A stretch of DNA of 64,000 nucleotides, from positions 1,411,082 through 1,475,081 of the forward strand of contig DS990260.1 in the NCBI GenBank assembly GCA_000155435.1. The letters are read 5' to 3'. Position numbers and translations under genes: made by a program. The DNA is from Clostridiales bacterium 1_7_47FAA. GTDB lineage: Bacteria > Bacillota > Clostridia > Lachnospirales > Lachnospiraceae. Of this stretch, positions 19,364-31,649 are shown piece after piece (positions within the stretch are counted from its first letter, which is position 1; every line of letters starts with the position of its first letter). A model generated the notes under the pieces. That model made no database searches and had not been told where the DNA came from. It saw only the letters and a program-made list of their open reading frames with translations.

Positions 19364-19375
19364 ATCCCCGCCATA

Positions 19376-20260
19376 TCAGACGCGGATTTCCGTTCCCGTC
19401 AGCTTCTCATAATATCTTGCAATGGCGCTGTGGTCATTCTCCCCCAGTCCGTCCGCGTGCAGGTTCTGCATCATCTCCATCACCTGGGAGGTAAGGGGAA
19501 GGGGGGCGCCGACTCCGTGGCCGGTTTCCAGGGCATTGCCCAGATCCTTGATATGGAGGTCAATCTTGAATCCCGGTTTGAAATTGCCGTCCGTAATCAT
19601 GGGAACTTTGGCATTCATGACCGTGGAACCGGCCAGCCCGCCTTTGATGGCCTCAAATACCTTAAGGGGGTCCACACCAGCCCTGGTGCTCAGCATGAAG
19701 GCTTCTGATACGGCCGCAATGTTAAGGGCCACGATTACCTGGTTCGCCAGCTTGGTGGTATTCCCTGCGCCGATATCCCCGCAGTGGACCGCGCTGGCTC
19801 CCATGGTCATGAGCACGTCATAGACCTGGTCAAATACCTCTTTATCACCGCCCGCCATGATGGACAGGGTTCCGTCCACAGCCTTTGGTTCCCCTCCCGA
19901 CACCGGCGCATCTATCATCCTTACGCCCTTTTTTGCACATTCCCGGCATATTTCCTGGGAGGCCAGGGGCGCGATGGAACTCATGTCAACCAGGATGGTT
20001 CCCGGGGCAGCGCCTTCCAGAACCCCCTCTGCTCCCAGGACCACGCTCTTTACATGGGGTGAATTGGGCAGCATGGTGATGACAAGGCCGCACCGGGCGG
20101 CTGCGTCCTTTGAGGAGGAAGCCGCCTTCGCGCCGTCCTTTACCACCTCATCCATGTTGGATTCCACCACATCGTATACAATCAATTCATGTCCTGCCTT
20201 TAACAGGTTCCTGACCATGGGTTTTCCCATGATTCCCAAACCGATAAATCCTATTTTCAT
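19376..20260 (-). CDS. 2-hydroxy-3-oxopropionate reductase-like beta-hydroxyacid dehydrogenase
   Basis: 294-aa NAD(P)-dependent beta-hydroxyacid dehydrogenase of the GarR/GlxR type. N-terminal Rossmann motif GFIGLGIMGKPM, substrate-binding signature VSGGEPKA, catalytic Lys in GNTTKLANQ. It is the last gene of an operon with a polyol-type dehydrogenase and a split transketolase. A role in reducing a C3 semialdehyde (tartronate semialdehyde) or a related hydroxyacid produced by that pathway is inferred. 3-Hydroxyisobutyrate dehydrogenase activity is the main alternative. Confidence 0.85.
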   Translation of the reverse strand: MKIGFIGLGIMGKPMVRNLLKAGHELIVYDVVESNMDEVVKDGAKAASSSKDAAARCGLVITMLPNSPHVKSVVLGAEGVLEGAAPGTILVDMSSIAPLASQEICRECAKKGVRMIDAPVSGGEPKAVDGTLSIMAGGDKEVFDQVYDVLMTMGASAVHCGDIGAGNTTKLANQVIVALNIAAVSEAFMLSTRAGVDPLKVFEAIKGGLAGSTVMNAKVPMITDGNFKPGFKIDLHIKDLGNALETGHGVGAPLPLTSQVMEMMQNLHADGLGENDHSAIARYYEKLTGTEIRV

Positions 20261-20283
20261 CGTCCTTTGCTCCTCTCCCTTTT

Positions 20284-20313
20284 CCTAACCGCTTATTATT
20301 CCTAACCGCTTAT
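20284..20313. repeat. 13-bp direct repeat, two copies
   Basis: CCTAACCGCTTAT occurs at 20284-20296 and again at 20301-20313, immediately before the 25-bp tandem array and just upstream of the reductase gene. Confidence 0.7.
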
Positions 20314-20317
20314 ATAT

Positions 20318-20410
20318 CCGCTGTCCCCGGCCGCACGCATGTCTGCTGTCCCCGGCCGCACGCACGTCCGCTGTCCCCGGCCACACGCACGTCCGCTGTC
20401 CCCGGCCGCC
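20318..20410. repeat. 25-bp tandem repeat, about 3.7 copies
   Basis: Units at 20318-20342, 20343-20367, 20368-20392 and a partial copy 20393-20410 share the core CTGTCCCCGGCC, with one to three differences per unit. The array runs into the stop codon of the transketolase C-subunit gene and fills most of the gap before the reductase gene. It resembles a minisatellite; copy number probably varies between strains. Confidence 0.85.
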
Positions 20411-21339
20411 TATATGCCTGCCATCTCCCTGACCGCCTCTGCAATGGCTGACTTTGTCAGCCCATGGTACTCCAGTACCTCCTGGTAATTGTGTCCGCTG
20501 CACCCGAAGGTATCCTGGATTCCCACCATTTTCATGGGTTTTGGCTCCCCGCAAAGGACTTCTGCCAGTGCGCTTCCAAGGCCGCCCCTTACATTGTGTT
20601 CCTCTGCCGTCACCACTGCCCTGCAGCCTTCCGCCATCTTCCTCACAGCCTCAGCGTCCATGGGCTTGATGGTGGACACGTTGATGACCCTGACGGAAAC
20701 AGCGCCTTCCAGGTCCCTTGCAGCCTCCATGGCCAGCCCCACCATGTATCCTGTGGCGAACAGGGCCACATCCGTCCCTTCCTTTAATACGGTTGGCACG
20801 CCGATGGTGAATTTCTCCCCTTCCTTTGTCACATTGGGATAGTCATTCCGGTTCAGGCGCAGATAACAGGGGCCGTCCATGGCAGCCATGGCCTTTACCG
20901 CCTCCACTGTCTCATTGGCGTCAGCCGGGCAGATGACCGTCATGTTGGGCACTGCCCGGAAGACTGCCAGATCCTCCACACACTGGTGGGTCGCACCGTC
21001 CCCAAAATCCGATAAACCGGAGGAGGAGCCGCAGATCTTCACATTCAGTTTCCCGATTGCAATGGTCTGGCGTATCTGGTCATAGGCGCGCCCTCCTGCA
21101 AACACTGCAAAGGAATTGGTAAACGGGATTTTCCCTGTCTGCGCCAGTCCTGCCGCCACACTGGTCATGTTGGCCTCTGCAATCCCCATCTCAAAGTGTC
21201 TCTGGGGAAATTCCGCCTCAAACAGCTTCCCCATGGTGGAGGCGCCCAGATCTGCGTCCAGCACCACGATCCGCTCATCCTGCCTTCCCAGTTCCACTAA
21301 TGTATTGCCATATGCAATTCTCTGATTTGTATAGCCCAT
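20410..21339 (-). CDS. transketolase, C-terminal (pyrimidine-binding) subunit
   Basis: 309-aa subunit of a split transketolase, carrying the pyrimidine-binding and C-terminal domains. EMGIAEANMTSVAAGLA holds the glutamate that activates thiamine diphosphate. Two bases separate it from the N-terminal subunit gene, so the pair is coupled. Split transketolases occur both in central metabolism and in dedicated sugar pathways such as apulose-phosphate or sulfosugar cleavage; the neighbouring dehydrogenases favour a dedicated pathway. The stop codon lies at the edge of the tandem repeat. Confidence 0.93.
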   Translation of the reverse strand: MGYTNQRIAYGNTLVELGRQDERIVVLDADLGASTMGKLFEAEFPQRHFEMGIAEANMTSVAAGLAQTGKIPFTNSFAVFAGGRAYDQIRQTIAIGKLNVKICGSSSGLSDFGDGATHQCVEDLAVFRAVPNMTVICPADANETVEAVKAMAAMDGPCYLRLNRNDYPNVTKEGEKFTIGVPTVLKEGTDVALFATGYMVGLAMEAARDLEGAVSVRVINVSTIKPMDAEAVRKMAEGCRAVVTAEEHNVRGGLGSALAEVLCGEPKPMKMVGIQDTFGCSGHNYQEVLEYHGLTKSAIAEAVREMAGI

Positions 21340-21341
21340 GC

Positions 21342-22184
21342 CTATGCCTCCTGTTCCTGTGCGGATAATTCCAAAAGCGCCTGTCTGTAAGTTTCCTCTG
21401 TCAGCATACCGTTGTGGTATCCCACCACGTTTTCCGCAAAGCTGACGCCCTTTCCCTTGACCGTGTTGGCTATGATGGCCGTTGGCACCCCCTTCACGGT
21501 TTCCGCTTCGTCCAGGGCATTCAGGATTTCCCTCATGTCATGTCCGTTGATTTCAATCACATGCCAGCCAAAACTCAAGAATTTGGCCATGATATCCCCT
21601 GTGTCAAACCGCTCCTTGGTCCTTCCGTTGGCCTGAAGCCGGTTCCTGTCCACAATGGCCACCAGGTTATCGGCCTTAAACGCGCTGGCCGCCATGGCCG
21701 CTTCCCATATCTGGCCTTCGGCAATCTCCCCGTCCCCAACCAGCACATACGTCCTGCTGTCCAAGCGGTCCAGCTTAAGGCCCAGGGCCATGCCAAGGCC
21801 AATGGAAAGCCCCTGCCCCAGGGAACCGGTTCCGGCCTCGATGCCCGGGGTTTTCTGCACATCCGGATGTCCCTGCAGGTAGGAGCCGATTTCCTTGGTA
21901 TGCTTTAAATCCTCCACCGGAAAATACCCGCACTCCGCCAATGCCGCATACTGCAGGATTCCCACATGTCCCTTGCTCAGCAGGAACCGGTCCCTTTCCC
22001 TCCACTTCGGATGTTTGGGGTCGTGTCTCATTTTATGGAAATACAGCGCGGCCACAATGTCCGCAGAGGAGTTGGAACCTCCGATATGTCCAGCCACTCC
22101 CACGCCGATGCTGATTACCACGTCCCTTCTCAGCTTCTGCGCCTTGTCCTCTAAATCCTTTATCAGTTTATCATCATATTCCAT
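21342..22184 (-). CDS. transketolase, N-terminal (ThDP-binding) subunit
   Basis: 280-aa subunit binding the diphosphate and Mg of thiamine diphosphate. VGDGEIAEGQIWEA is the GDG...N cofactor motif, and GHIGGSNSSADIV and GSLGQGLSIG are active-site signatures. ATG 22184 has AGGAGG 8 bases upstream. It forms one enzyme with the product of 20410-21339. It follows the dehydrogenase gene by 12 bases. Confidence 0.93.
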   Translation of the reverse strand: MEYDDKLIKDLEDKAQKLRRDVVISIGVGVAGHIGGSNSSADIVAALYFHKMRHDPKHPKWRERDRFLLSKGHVGILQYAALAECGYFPVEDLKHTKEIGSYLQGHPDVQKTPGIEAGTGSLGQGLSIGLGMALGLKLDRLDSRTYVLVGDGEIAEGQIWEAAMAASAFKADNLVAIVDRNRLQANGRTKERFDTGDIMAKFLSFGWHVIEINGHDMREILNALDEAETVKGVPTAIIANTVKGKGVSFAENVVGYHNGMLTEETYRQALLELSAQEQEA

Positions 22185-22196
22185 CACAGATTCCTC

Positions 22197-23219
22197 CTAA
22201 TCCACCATTACCACTTTAATCAGGCTGCCCGGGTCCTTTGCCAGTTTTTCAAAATAAGCCGGCGTTTCCTCCATGCTGACTTCCTTGCTTATGAGCGGGG
22301 CCACATGAATCCTGCCCTGGTTCACGAGCCCCACCACGGTCTTGAACTCTTCATAACCGTACAGGAACGACCCCTGGATGGACAGTTCCCTTGTAACGAT
22401 TTCCTGCATGTTAACATCCACAAATGGTTTGTTGTTGCCGATCCAGATGGCCCTTCCCCCAAACCGCAATGCCGCCATGGCCTGTTGCACCGTGGGAGCG
22501 GCCCCCACCGCCTCGATGGCCACATCCACGCCCTTTCCCCCGGTCTCTGCAAGTATCTGTGCCTTCCAGTCACCGCTGCCCGGATTGACGGTCACATCCG
22601 CCCCCATCTCCCTGGCAATCCCAAGGCGGTAATCGCTTAAATCCGACAGGATGATCTTGGCAGCGCCTTTCATTTTCACACATGCCAGGGCCAGCAGCCC
22701 GATGGTACCTGCGCCCACGATGAGGACCGTCCTGCCCGTTAAATCCCCGGCGTGTTCCACGCCCCGGTAAGACACTGCCAGCGGTTCCATCAGGGTGCCG
22801 ATTGAATAGGGTATCTGGTCCGCTACCCGGAAACAGCACTTTGCAGGAACACAGATATACTCTGCAAACGCCCCGTCCACATCCAGAACCCCAAATGCCC
22901 GCTTATTCAGGCAGAGGTGGACATCGCCCTTCCTGCACATTTCACAGTGGCCGCAGAAATCCACGGGATAGACGGCAACCCGGTCCCCTTTCTTCCACTG
23001 GTCCACTCCCTGGCCCAGCTCCGCCACCTCCCCGGCAAATTCATGGCCCATCATCATGGGCGGGAGCCTTCTGCCTGTGATGCCCAGATAACCGTGTACA
23101 TCACTTCCGCAGATACCGCATGCCCTGACCCTGAGCTTTACCTCTCCCGGCCCCGGACTTACGTCACCCACTTCCTTTAAACTAAGGATATTCGGTCCTT
23201 CATAAACAATTCCCTTCAT
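22197..23219 (-). CDS. zinc-dependent alcohol/polyol dehydrogenase (MDR family)
   Basis: 340-aa medium-chain dehydrogenase related to sorbitol and threonine dehydrogenases. Catalytic-zinc residues are in CGICGSDVHG and GHEFAGE; the structural zinc site is CGHCEMCRKGDVHLC; the NAD fold begins VLIVGAGTIGLLAL. As first gene of the dehydrogenase-transketolase-reductase operon it probably oxidises a polyol or sugar acid to the ketose used by the transketolase. Substrate is unknown. Confidence 0.9.
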   Translation of the reverse strand: MKGIVYEGPNILSLKEVGDVSPGPGEVKLRVRACGICGSDVHGYLGITGRRLPPMMMGHEFAGEVAELGQGVDQWKKGDRVAVYPVDFCGHCEMCRKGDVHLCLNKRAFGVLDVDGAFAEYICVPAKCCFRVADQIPYSIGTLMEPLAVSYRGVEHAGDLTGRTVLIVGAGTIGLLALACVKMKGAAKIILSDLSDYRLGIAREMGADVTVNPGSGDWKAQILAETGGKGVDVAIEAVGAAPTVQQAMAALRFGGRAIWIGNNKPFVDVNMQEIVTRELSIQGSFLYGYEEFKTVVGLVNQGRIHVAPLISKEVSMEETPAYFEKLAKDPGSLIKVVMVD

Positions 23220-23239
23220 TACCCTGTCCTTCCCTTCCC

Positions 23240-23258
23240 GACAGGCATGAAGCCTGTC
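23240..23258. promoter_or_regulatory. hairpin/inverted repeat upstream of the dehydrogenase gene
   Basis: GACAGGC-ATGAA-GCCTGTC, perfect 7-bp arms, between the GH2 gene and the dehydrogenase gene. No T run follows on the minus strand, so an operator or mRNA-processing hairpin is as likely as a terminator. Confidence 0.4.
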
Positions 23259-23300
23259 TTAAAATTCCTGTCATATATCCCCGTCATCCGGCGGTGTCCC

Positions 23301-26653
<3,353 letters not shown>

Positions 26654-26678
26654 TTATAACTATAACCCTAAACCATGA

Positions 26679-27512
26679 TTATCCCTTAATTCCGGTCATG
26701 GCAATTCCCTGGATGATCTGCTTCTGGAATATGAGGAATACGATGATGGCCGGTACGGAGGCAATCACGCTGGCCGTCATGGGCAGTGTGAATTCCGAAA
26801 GGTTCGCCCCCTGGAACTGGGGGATTCCCACAGGCAGGGTCATCATTTTCTCCGATGTGATGGATAAAAAGGGCCAGAGGAAATTATTCCAGGAATTGGT
26901 GAATGTGAATATCCCCACGGCTGCCATGGATGATTTGGATACCGGAATACAGATATTCCACCAACGCTCAAAGGCATTGGCCCCGTCCAGCACTGCTGCC
27001 TCTATCAGCTCGTCGGGAATGCCGTCATAACACCGTTTCATGATCAGCACGCCGATGGGGGCCGCCAGGCTGGGGCACATCAGGCCCACATATGTATTGA
27101 GAAGCTTAAGTTCCGCCATCTCCTGGTACAGCGGTATGATGATGGATTCAATGGGCACCATCATTCCGGCCGTGATAAGGAGGAAAATGGCGGTGCGCCC
27201 TTTAAACTTTAATTTTGAAATGGCGTAGGCCGCCAGGGAAGTCAGCATCAGGGTGCCTATGGTAACCGCAATGGCAACGGAGGCACTGTTAAAAATCCAT
27301 TTGATGATCGGCGCCTTTTTGGCAACCACTGTGTAATTATCCAGGGAGAACACACCGGTCAGTACCTTGGACAGGATGCTGACAGGGGTCCCATAGGGTT
27401 TCAGCGATGAAACCAGCATCCAGATTACCGGGAAAATCCAAAACAATGCCGCAATATAGACGATCATATATAAAGCAGCCCTTCCCACGGTCATTTTTTT
27501 CTTTGTCTTCAT
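26679..27512 (-). CDS. carbohydrate ABC transporter permease (CUT1, MalG type)
   Basis: 277-aa inner-membrane permease with about six hydrophobic segments and the EAA loop (ELIEAAVLDGANAFERWW, near residues 175-195). ATG 27512 is chosen because AGGAGG lies 7 bases upstream; an ATG six codons earlier has none. It pairs with the permease encoded just upstream and with the lipoprotein receptor at 28551. No ATPase gene is in the cluster, so a shared MsmX-type ATPase elsewhere is expected, as usual for Firmicutes CUT1 importers. Confidence 0.93.
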   Translation of the reverse strand: MKTKKKMTVGRAALYMIVYIAALFWIFPVIWMLVSSLKPYGTPVSILSKVLTGVFSLDNYTVVAKKAPIIKWIFNSASVAIAVTIGTLMLTSLAAYAISKLKFKGRTAIFLLITAGMMVPIESIIIPLYQEMAELKLLNTYVGLMCPSLAAPIGVLIMKRCYDGIPDELIEAAVLDGANAFERWWNICIPVSKSSMAAVGIFTFTNSWNNFLWPFLSITSEKMMTLPVGIPQFQGANLSEFTLPMTASVIASVPAIIVFLIFQKQIIQGIAMTGIKG

Positions 27513-27526
27513 GGGTTTCCTCCTTC

Positions 27527-28423
27527 TCAATCTTTTTTCCTGCCCAGGACTTTGTTCTGCAGCATGGTGATGATGAACACCATCACAAAAAACGCAACGG
27601 ACATGGCTGCCGCCCGTCCCATCCTCCGGTTTGTAAAGCCTGTCTCATAGATGTAGTGCACAATGGTCCTTGTATGGGTACCGGGACCGCCTCCCGCCAT
27701 CAGGTAGGTCTGCCCGAACAGTTTAAAGGAGGCAATGGTCTGGAGCATGATTACCAGGACCGTGGTGTCCTTTAACATGGGAACCGTGACCGAAAACAGC
27801 ATCTGCCGTGAATTGGCCCCGTCAATCCTGGCTGCCTCGTAGATGTCTTCCGGTATATCCTGAAGCCCTGCCAGGAAAAGGATCATGTTAAATCCAACGG
27901 TCCACCACACAGTGGTAATCAGGATAGCCAGCCATACCAGCCATTTCGTATTGAGCCAGTACATTTCCCCAATGCCCAGTACATTGGTAAGCTGTGTCAC
28001 AAGGCCGGTGTAAGGCTGGAAAATAAAGATCCAAAGGCCGGTCACCACGGACATGGACAGCACATAGGGAGAGAAAAAGCAGGTCCTGATGAATATGGTG
28101 CCCTTTAACCTGGAGTTAATGAACATTGCAAAGATAAAACCTACCAGGACAATCGTAGGCGTGGAGATTACCACAAAAAACAAGGTGTTGAACATGGCCT
28201 GCCAGAACCCTTTGTCCTGAAACATCGCAGCGTAATTCTGGATGCCGATAAAAAATGTCCTGCCGCCCAGCGTCGCATCAAAAAGGCTGAGTTTCATGCC
28301 CTTAAGGATGGGATACAGGAGAAAGCACAGGAAAAAGAGCAGGAACGGGATGATAAAGCACCACGCCGTTATGTTCTCCCTCACCGCATTCTTCCGTTTG
28401 ATTGATTGATATGACTTATCCAT
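27527..28423 (-). CDS. carbohydrate ABC transporter permease (CUT1, MalF type)
   Basis: 298-aa permease with about six hydrophobic segments; the EAA loop is DIYEAARIDGANSRQML near residues 195-212. It forms the heterodimeric channel with the MalG-type protein downstream, and its stop codon lies in the ribosome-site region of that gene. The importer likely takes up arabino-oligosaccharides, judged from the adjacent glycosidases. Confidence 0.93.
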   Translation of the reverse strand: MDKSYQSIKRKNAVRENITAWCFIIPFLLFFLCFLLYPILKGMKLSLFDATLGGRTFFIGIQNYAAMFQDKGFWQAMFNTLFFVVISTPTIVLVGFIFAMFINSRLKGTIFIRTCFFSPYVLSMSVVTGLWIFIFQPYTGLVTQLTNVLGIGEMYWLNTKWLVWLAILITTVWWTVGFNMILFLAGLQDIPEDIYEAARIDGANSRQMLFSVTVPMLKDTTVLVIMLQTIASFKLFGQTYLMAGGGPGTHTRTIVHYIYETGFTNRRMGRAAAMSVAFFVMVFIITMLQNKVLGRKKD

Positions 28424-28550
28424 GGAATGCCTCCGATTTCATTGCTGTTAAGTTCCCTCGCCGCCTGTTTTTTAAAACTGCCGCAGTATTACCTGCAGCA
28501 GCCTCAAAAAATATATTTTCCTAACCCGGTATTTCCGTATCCCCGCCGTC

Positions 28551-29903
28551 CTATCTGTTATAGGAATCCAGGATTTCCTGGAACTGTTCCTGCATATGGT
28601 CCATGGTAGCCTGCACGTCCTGCTCCCCTGCAATCATGGCAGCCAGTTCCCTGTAGGTCATCTCCGTAAGTCCGGCCACGCCGCATACCTGAGGATAGAA
28701 TTTTGCATAGTTAGCGGAATCCGCATAGTTTTCCCTGTAGGGAAGGGCCTTGAATTCCTCAGATTCCATGACCGAGGTCCTGCTGGGAATATGGCCGGAC
28801 TTGGCCCATTTGCCTGTGTTATCCGTAATCCATTTCATGAATTCCATGGCAGATGTCTTTTCCGCGTCCGTAAGGTTGGCATTCTTAGGCATCACCAGGG
28901 TATGGGAATCCGCATAAACGGATTTGGTGGTACCTAACTGCGGGAATGACATGGACACGAAGTTCAGACCATTGGTTCCCTCAAAGGTGGGGATTGCCCA
29001 GTCACCGTTGATGGTGGCCACCGCAACGTTGCCGGTAAACAATTCCGCGCCGTTCTTCTGGTTCTTGGGCCATATCTCACTGTCCACCATACGCATCATG
29101 ATTTCCAGTGCCTTCCTGTTGGCATCGCTGTCCAGGGTGGCCGTCTTGCCGTCGGCATCGCACACATCGCCGCCGAACTGGGTCAGCAGGGTGTACCACA
29201 CATACATGGGAAGCCCGTTCATGGAGGTTCCTGACAGAGGCATCTTGCCGCTGTCCGCCTTAACCTTTTCAAAATATTCAAAGAACGCCTCTTCCCCATC
29301 CGGCACAACCACTGTCCCGTCATCTTCCAAAAGGCCCATCTTCCCAAATTCATCCGTGTTAAAATGCATCAGCAGCAGATGGGTATCCATGGGCATGCAG
29401 TAGTGGGTGCCATCCACCTTGGAGGCTTCCTGAAGCCGTTTCGTAAACCCGGTCCAGTCCACGGAAGCATCTGCGGCCAGGCTGTCCAAGGGTTCCAGCA
29501 GTTCATCGGTCACATATTCCTTAATCCTGGTAATATGGTTGACCGCAACCGTGGGAGCGGAATCAGAAGTCATGGCTGCCAGCAGCTTGGTATAGTATTC
29601 CTCTGATTTGATGATCATGAATTCCACTTCCGTGGTGGGGCTTTGGGCATTGAACTCATCCACAAGGGCCGTCATGATATCGCCGTCCCCGCCTGAGAAC
29701 GGTGCCCAGTAGGTAATCTTTGTCTTTTCCCCGGACGGGGCCGCGGTATCCGCGCCCTCTGCCGCCTTGCCTGTGTTTTCCGTGCCCCCGGACGTCCCGC
29801 CTGAGGCCGCCCCCTGTCCTCCTCCGCACGCTGCCAGTGACGCCATCATGGTCCCTGTCAATACCAATGCTGTCATTTTCTTTACAAGGTTTCTTTTCTT
29901 CAC
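28551..29903 (-). CDS. carbohydrate ABC transporter substrate-binding lipoprotein (CUT1)
   Basis: 450-aa extracellular receptor of the SBP_bac_1 family. The signal peptide ends at lipobox SLAACGGG, with a Gly/Ser/Thr-rich linker to about residue 60, then the mature fold (KITYWAPFSGGD onward). I chose GTG 29903, which has AAGGAGG 7 bases upstream and gives a normal lipoprotein signal; the open frame to 29957 has no ribosome site. It is first in the importer operon and lies downstream of the YesM/YesN pair that probably controls it. Confidence 0.92.
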   Translation of the reverse strand: MKKRNLVKKMTALVLTGTMMASLAACGGGQGAASGGTSGGTENTGKAAEGADTAAPSGEKTKITYWAPFSGGDGDIMTALVDEFNAQSPTTEVEFMIIKSEEYYTKLLAAMTSDSAPTVAVNHITRIKEYVTDELLEPLDSLAADASVDWTGFTKRLQEASKVDGTHYCMPMDTHLLLMHFNTDEFGKMGLLEDDGTVVVPDGEEAFFEYFEKVKADSGKMPLSGTSMNGLPMYVWYTLLTQFGGDVCDADGKTATLDSDANRKALEIMMRMVDSEIWPKNQKNGAELFTGNVAVATINGDWAIPTFEGTNGLNFVSMSFPQLGTTKSVYADSHTLVMPKNANLTDAEKTSAMEFMKWITDNTGKWAKSGHIPSRTSVMESEEFKALPYRENYADSANYAKFYPQVCGVAGLTEMTYRELAAMIAGEQDVQATMDHMQEQFQEILDSYNR

Positions 29904-29981
29904 GTCTGTTCCTCCTTTTTTCTCTGGGCCGTAGCCGGGGCGGGTCCGGTCACCCATTCACACCCCGGGGGATTTCCCCAA

Positions 29982-30010
29982 TAAAAAGACCTGCCATAAG
30001 ACAGGTCCTT
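29982..30010 (-). terminator. terminator/attenuator hairpin between the regulator gene and the receptor gene
   Basis: GACCTG (29988-29993) pairs with CAGGTC (30002-30007); on the minus strand the stem is followed by five T. It ends the YesN-type transcript. It may also be an attenuator for the importer, because no convincing promoter is visible between it and the receptor start. Confidence 0.65.
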
Positions 30011-30047
30011 TCCATTCCCAGGATACATGTTCCTAACAACAAGAGCC

Positions 30048-30064
30048 ATCTCATTTGATGAGAT
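30048..30064. promoter_or_regulatory. inverted repeat upstream of the importer operon
   Basis: ATCTCAT-TTG-ATGAGAT, perfect 7-bp arms, lies in the gap before the receptor gene, just downstream of a possible promoter (TTTACG-17-TATGCT, minus strand). It is a candidate operator, though AraC-type response regulators more often bind direct repeats. Confidence 0.4.
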
Positions 30065-30116
30065 AAGCATATCATGTAATCCATACACCGTAAATTTGAC
30101 TGTTTTAATAAAAGTG

Positions 30117-31649
30117 TCAATTCTTAAACTGATTTTTCCCATTCGTCCGGATATATTCCCCCGGGCTGACCCCCGTATATTTCTTAAATACTTTCGTGAA
30201 ATATTTCACATCCGGAAAGCCGCTGGCCTCGGCCACCTCATAAATCTTGAGCTTTCCCTCACTGAGCAGGCGTTTGGCCACGTCAATGCGTATCTGGGCC
30301 CGGTAGGTGGTATACTTAATCCCCAGTTCCTTCATGAACAGGGTGCTCAGGTATTCCGGCGTCACATTCATGCGCTGCGCCATCTCATCTAAGGGCAGGT
30401 CGCTTTTGTACTCCCTGTCCATGATTTTAAGCACCTGGTTGATGATTGGGTGGTTGCCGGACCTGAGATTCCTGGTATACTGTTCATACTGCATCAGCAC
30501 GTTCAGGATAAGCTGGGGATAATGTTCCAGAAACAGGCTGTCCCTCACCCACTCCAGGATATTCAGGTTGCTGATATTCTCATACAGCCCGTAGCTGGCC
30601 CTCCGTATGGCGTACAGGACAGCGGCCGTCAGGCAGATAAGGGCTTCCCGGATATCCGTGTAGGAGTAAACCTTCTGCTTGAGATACAGGAGGAATTCTT
30701 CCAGATACCCTTCCACCGGCAATATATCCCCCTCATTGATGCAGGTGATGATCTTTCTCTCAAGTTCCGATGGATAGCTGAATTTCTGTGTTTCAATCCG
30801 GCTTATCACCTCCTCCGTGAGGACCACCGGTTCCCCCACGGAAAGGTTCCAGTTGGTCATATCAAGGAGCCGTTCCCTCTTTGCCTTTATCTCATCCGTC
30901 CCCTTAAGGCAGGCCCCTGCAAAAACCAGATAAGGGTTAACCTGCTCCCTGCACCGCCTTACAGCCGGGTTCAGCCTCTCGTTGATTCCCTCCTCGTACC
31001 CACGCAGCAGGATATAATTTTCCTTGTGGCGCGCTTCCCGGCACACGCAGGCTTCAATTCCCGGCACCGCCTGTACCAGCTCCGCCACGATCCGCTCCCA
31101 GTCGGCCTGTACCACCCGGTTCTCACCCCGTATGAGGAGAAGGAAGTCCATCTCCCGGGACGTGAACCGTTTCTTCCACTCATCCTCGAATTTGGACCCG
31201 GAGAATCCCTGCATGAACAGCGCCCGCTCCAGGATCTGTTCCGTGTCCATGGATGAGGTCCTGATATTCTGGGCCTCCTCCTCAATGGCTGTCCTGACCT
31301 TGCGCAGGGATTCCTCCAGGATTTCCTTTGTGATCGGCTTCAGCAGATAGTCCATGCTGCCCAGGCTGATGGCCTCTTTGGCGTACTGGAATTCCGCGTA
31401 GCCGCTGAGGATGATATAGCGGCAGCCCAGCTTTTCCTCATTCAGCGCCTTAATCATTTCCAGCCCGGTCATGCCGTTCATCCGGATATCCGTAATGATG
31501 ATGTCCGGGTGCAGTTCCATTGCCATACGGATTCCCTCTTCCCCGCTTCTGGCCTGGCCGGTCATCTCGTACTCCCCTCCCAGCTCGGCAATCAGGTTTG
31601 ATAATCCTTTTAATGTCTTCCATTCATCTTCCACTATCAGTATTTTCAC
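30117..31649 (-). CDS. YesN-type response regulator with AraC-family output
   Basis: 510-aa regulator with an N-terminal receiver (about 1-120; phospho-acceptor Asp in IIITDIRMNG), a long middle region with helical character, and a C-terminal double helix-turn-helix AraC domain (about 400-505). Start is GTG 31649, with GGAGG upstream inside the kinase gene; 26 bases overlap the YesM gene. It should activate the adjacent CUT1 importer and glycosidases when the kinase senses extracellular sugar. Confidence 0.92.
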   Translation of the reverse strand: MKILIVEDEWKTLKGLSNLIAELGGEYEMTGQARSGEEGIRMAMELHPDIIITDIRMNGMTGLEMIKALNEEKLGCRYIILSGYAEFQYAKEAISLGSMDYLLKPITKEILEESLRKVRTAIEEEAQNIRTSSMDTEQILERALFMQGFSGSKFEDEWKKRFTSREMDFLLLIRGENRVVQADWERIVAELVQAVPGIEACVCREARHKENYILLRGYEEGINERLNPAVRRCREQVNPYLVFAGACLKGTDEIKAKRERLLDMTNWNLSVGEPVVLTEEVISRIETQKFSYPSELERKIITCINEGDILPVEGYLEEFLLYLKQKVYSYTDIREALICLTAAVLYAIRRASYGLYENISNLNILEWVRDSLFLEHYPQLILNVLMQYEQYTRNLRSGNHPIINQVLKIMDREYKSDLPLDEMAQRMNVTPEYLSTLFMKELGIKYTTYRAQIRIDVAKRLLSEGKLKIYEVAEASGFPDVKYFTKVFKKYTGVSPGEYIRTNGKNQFKN

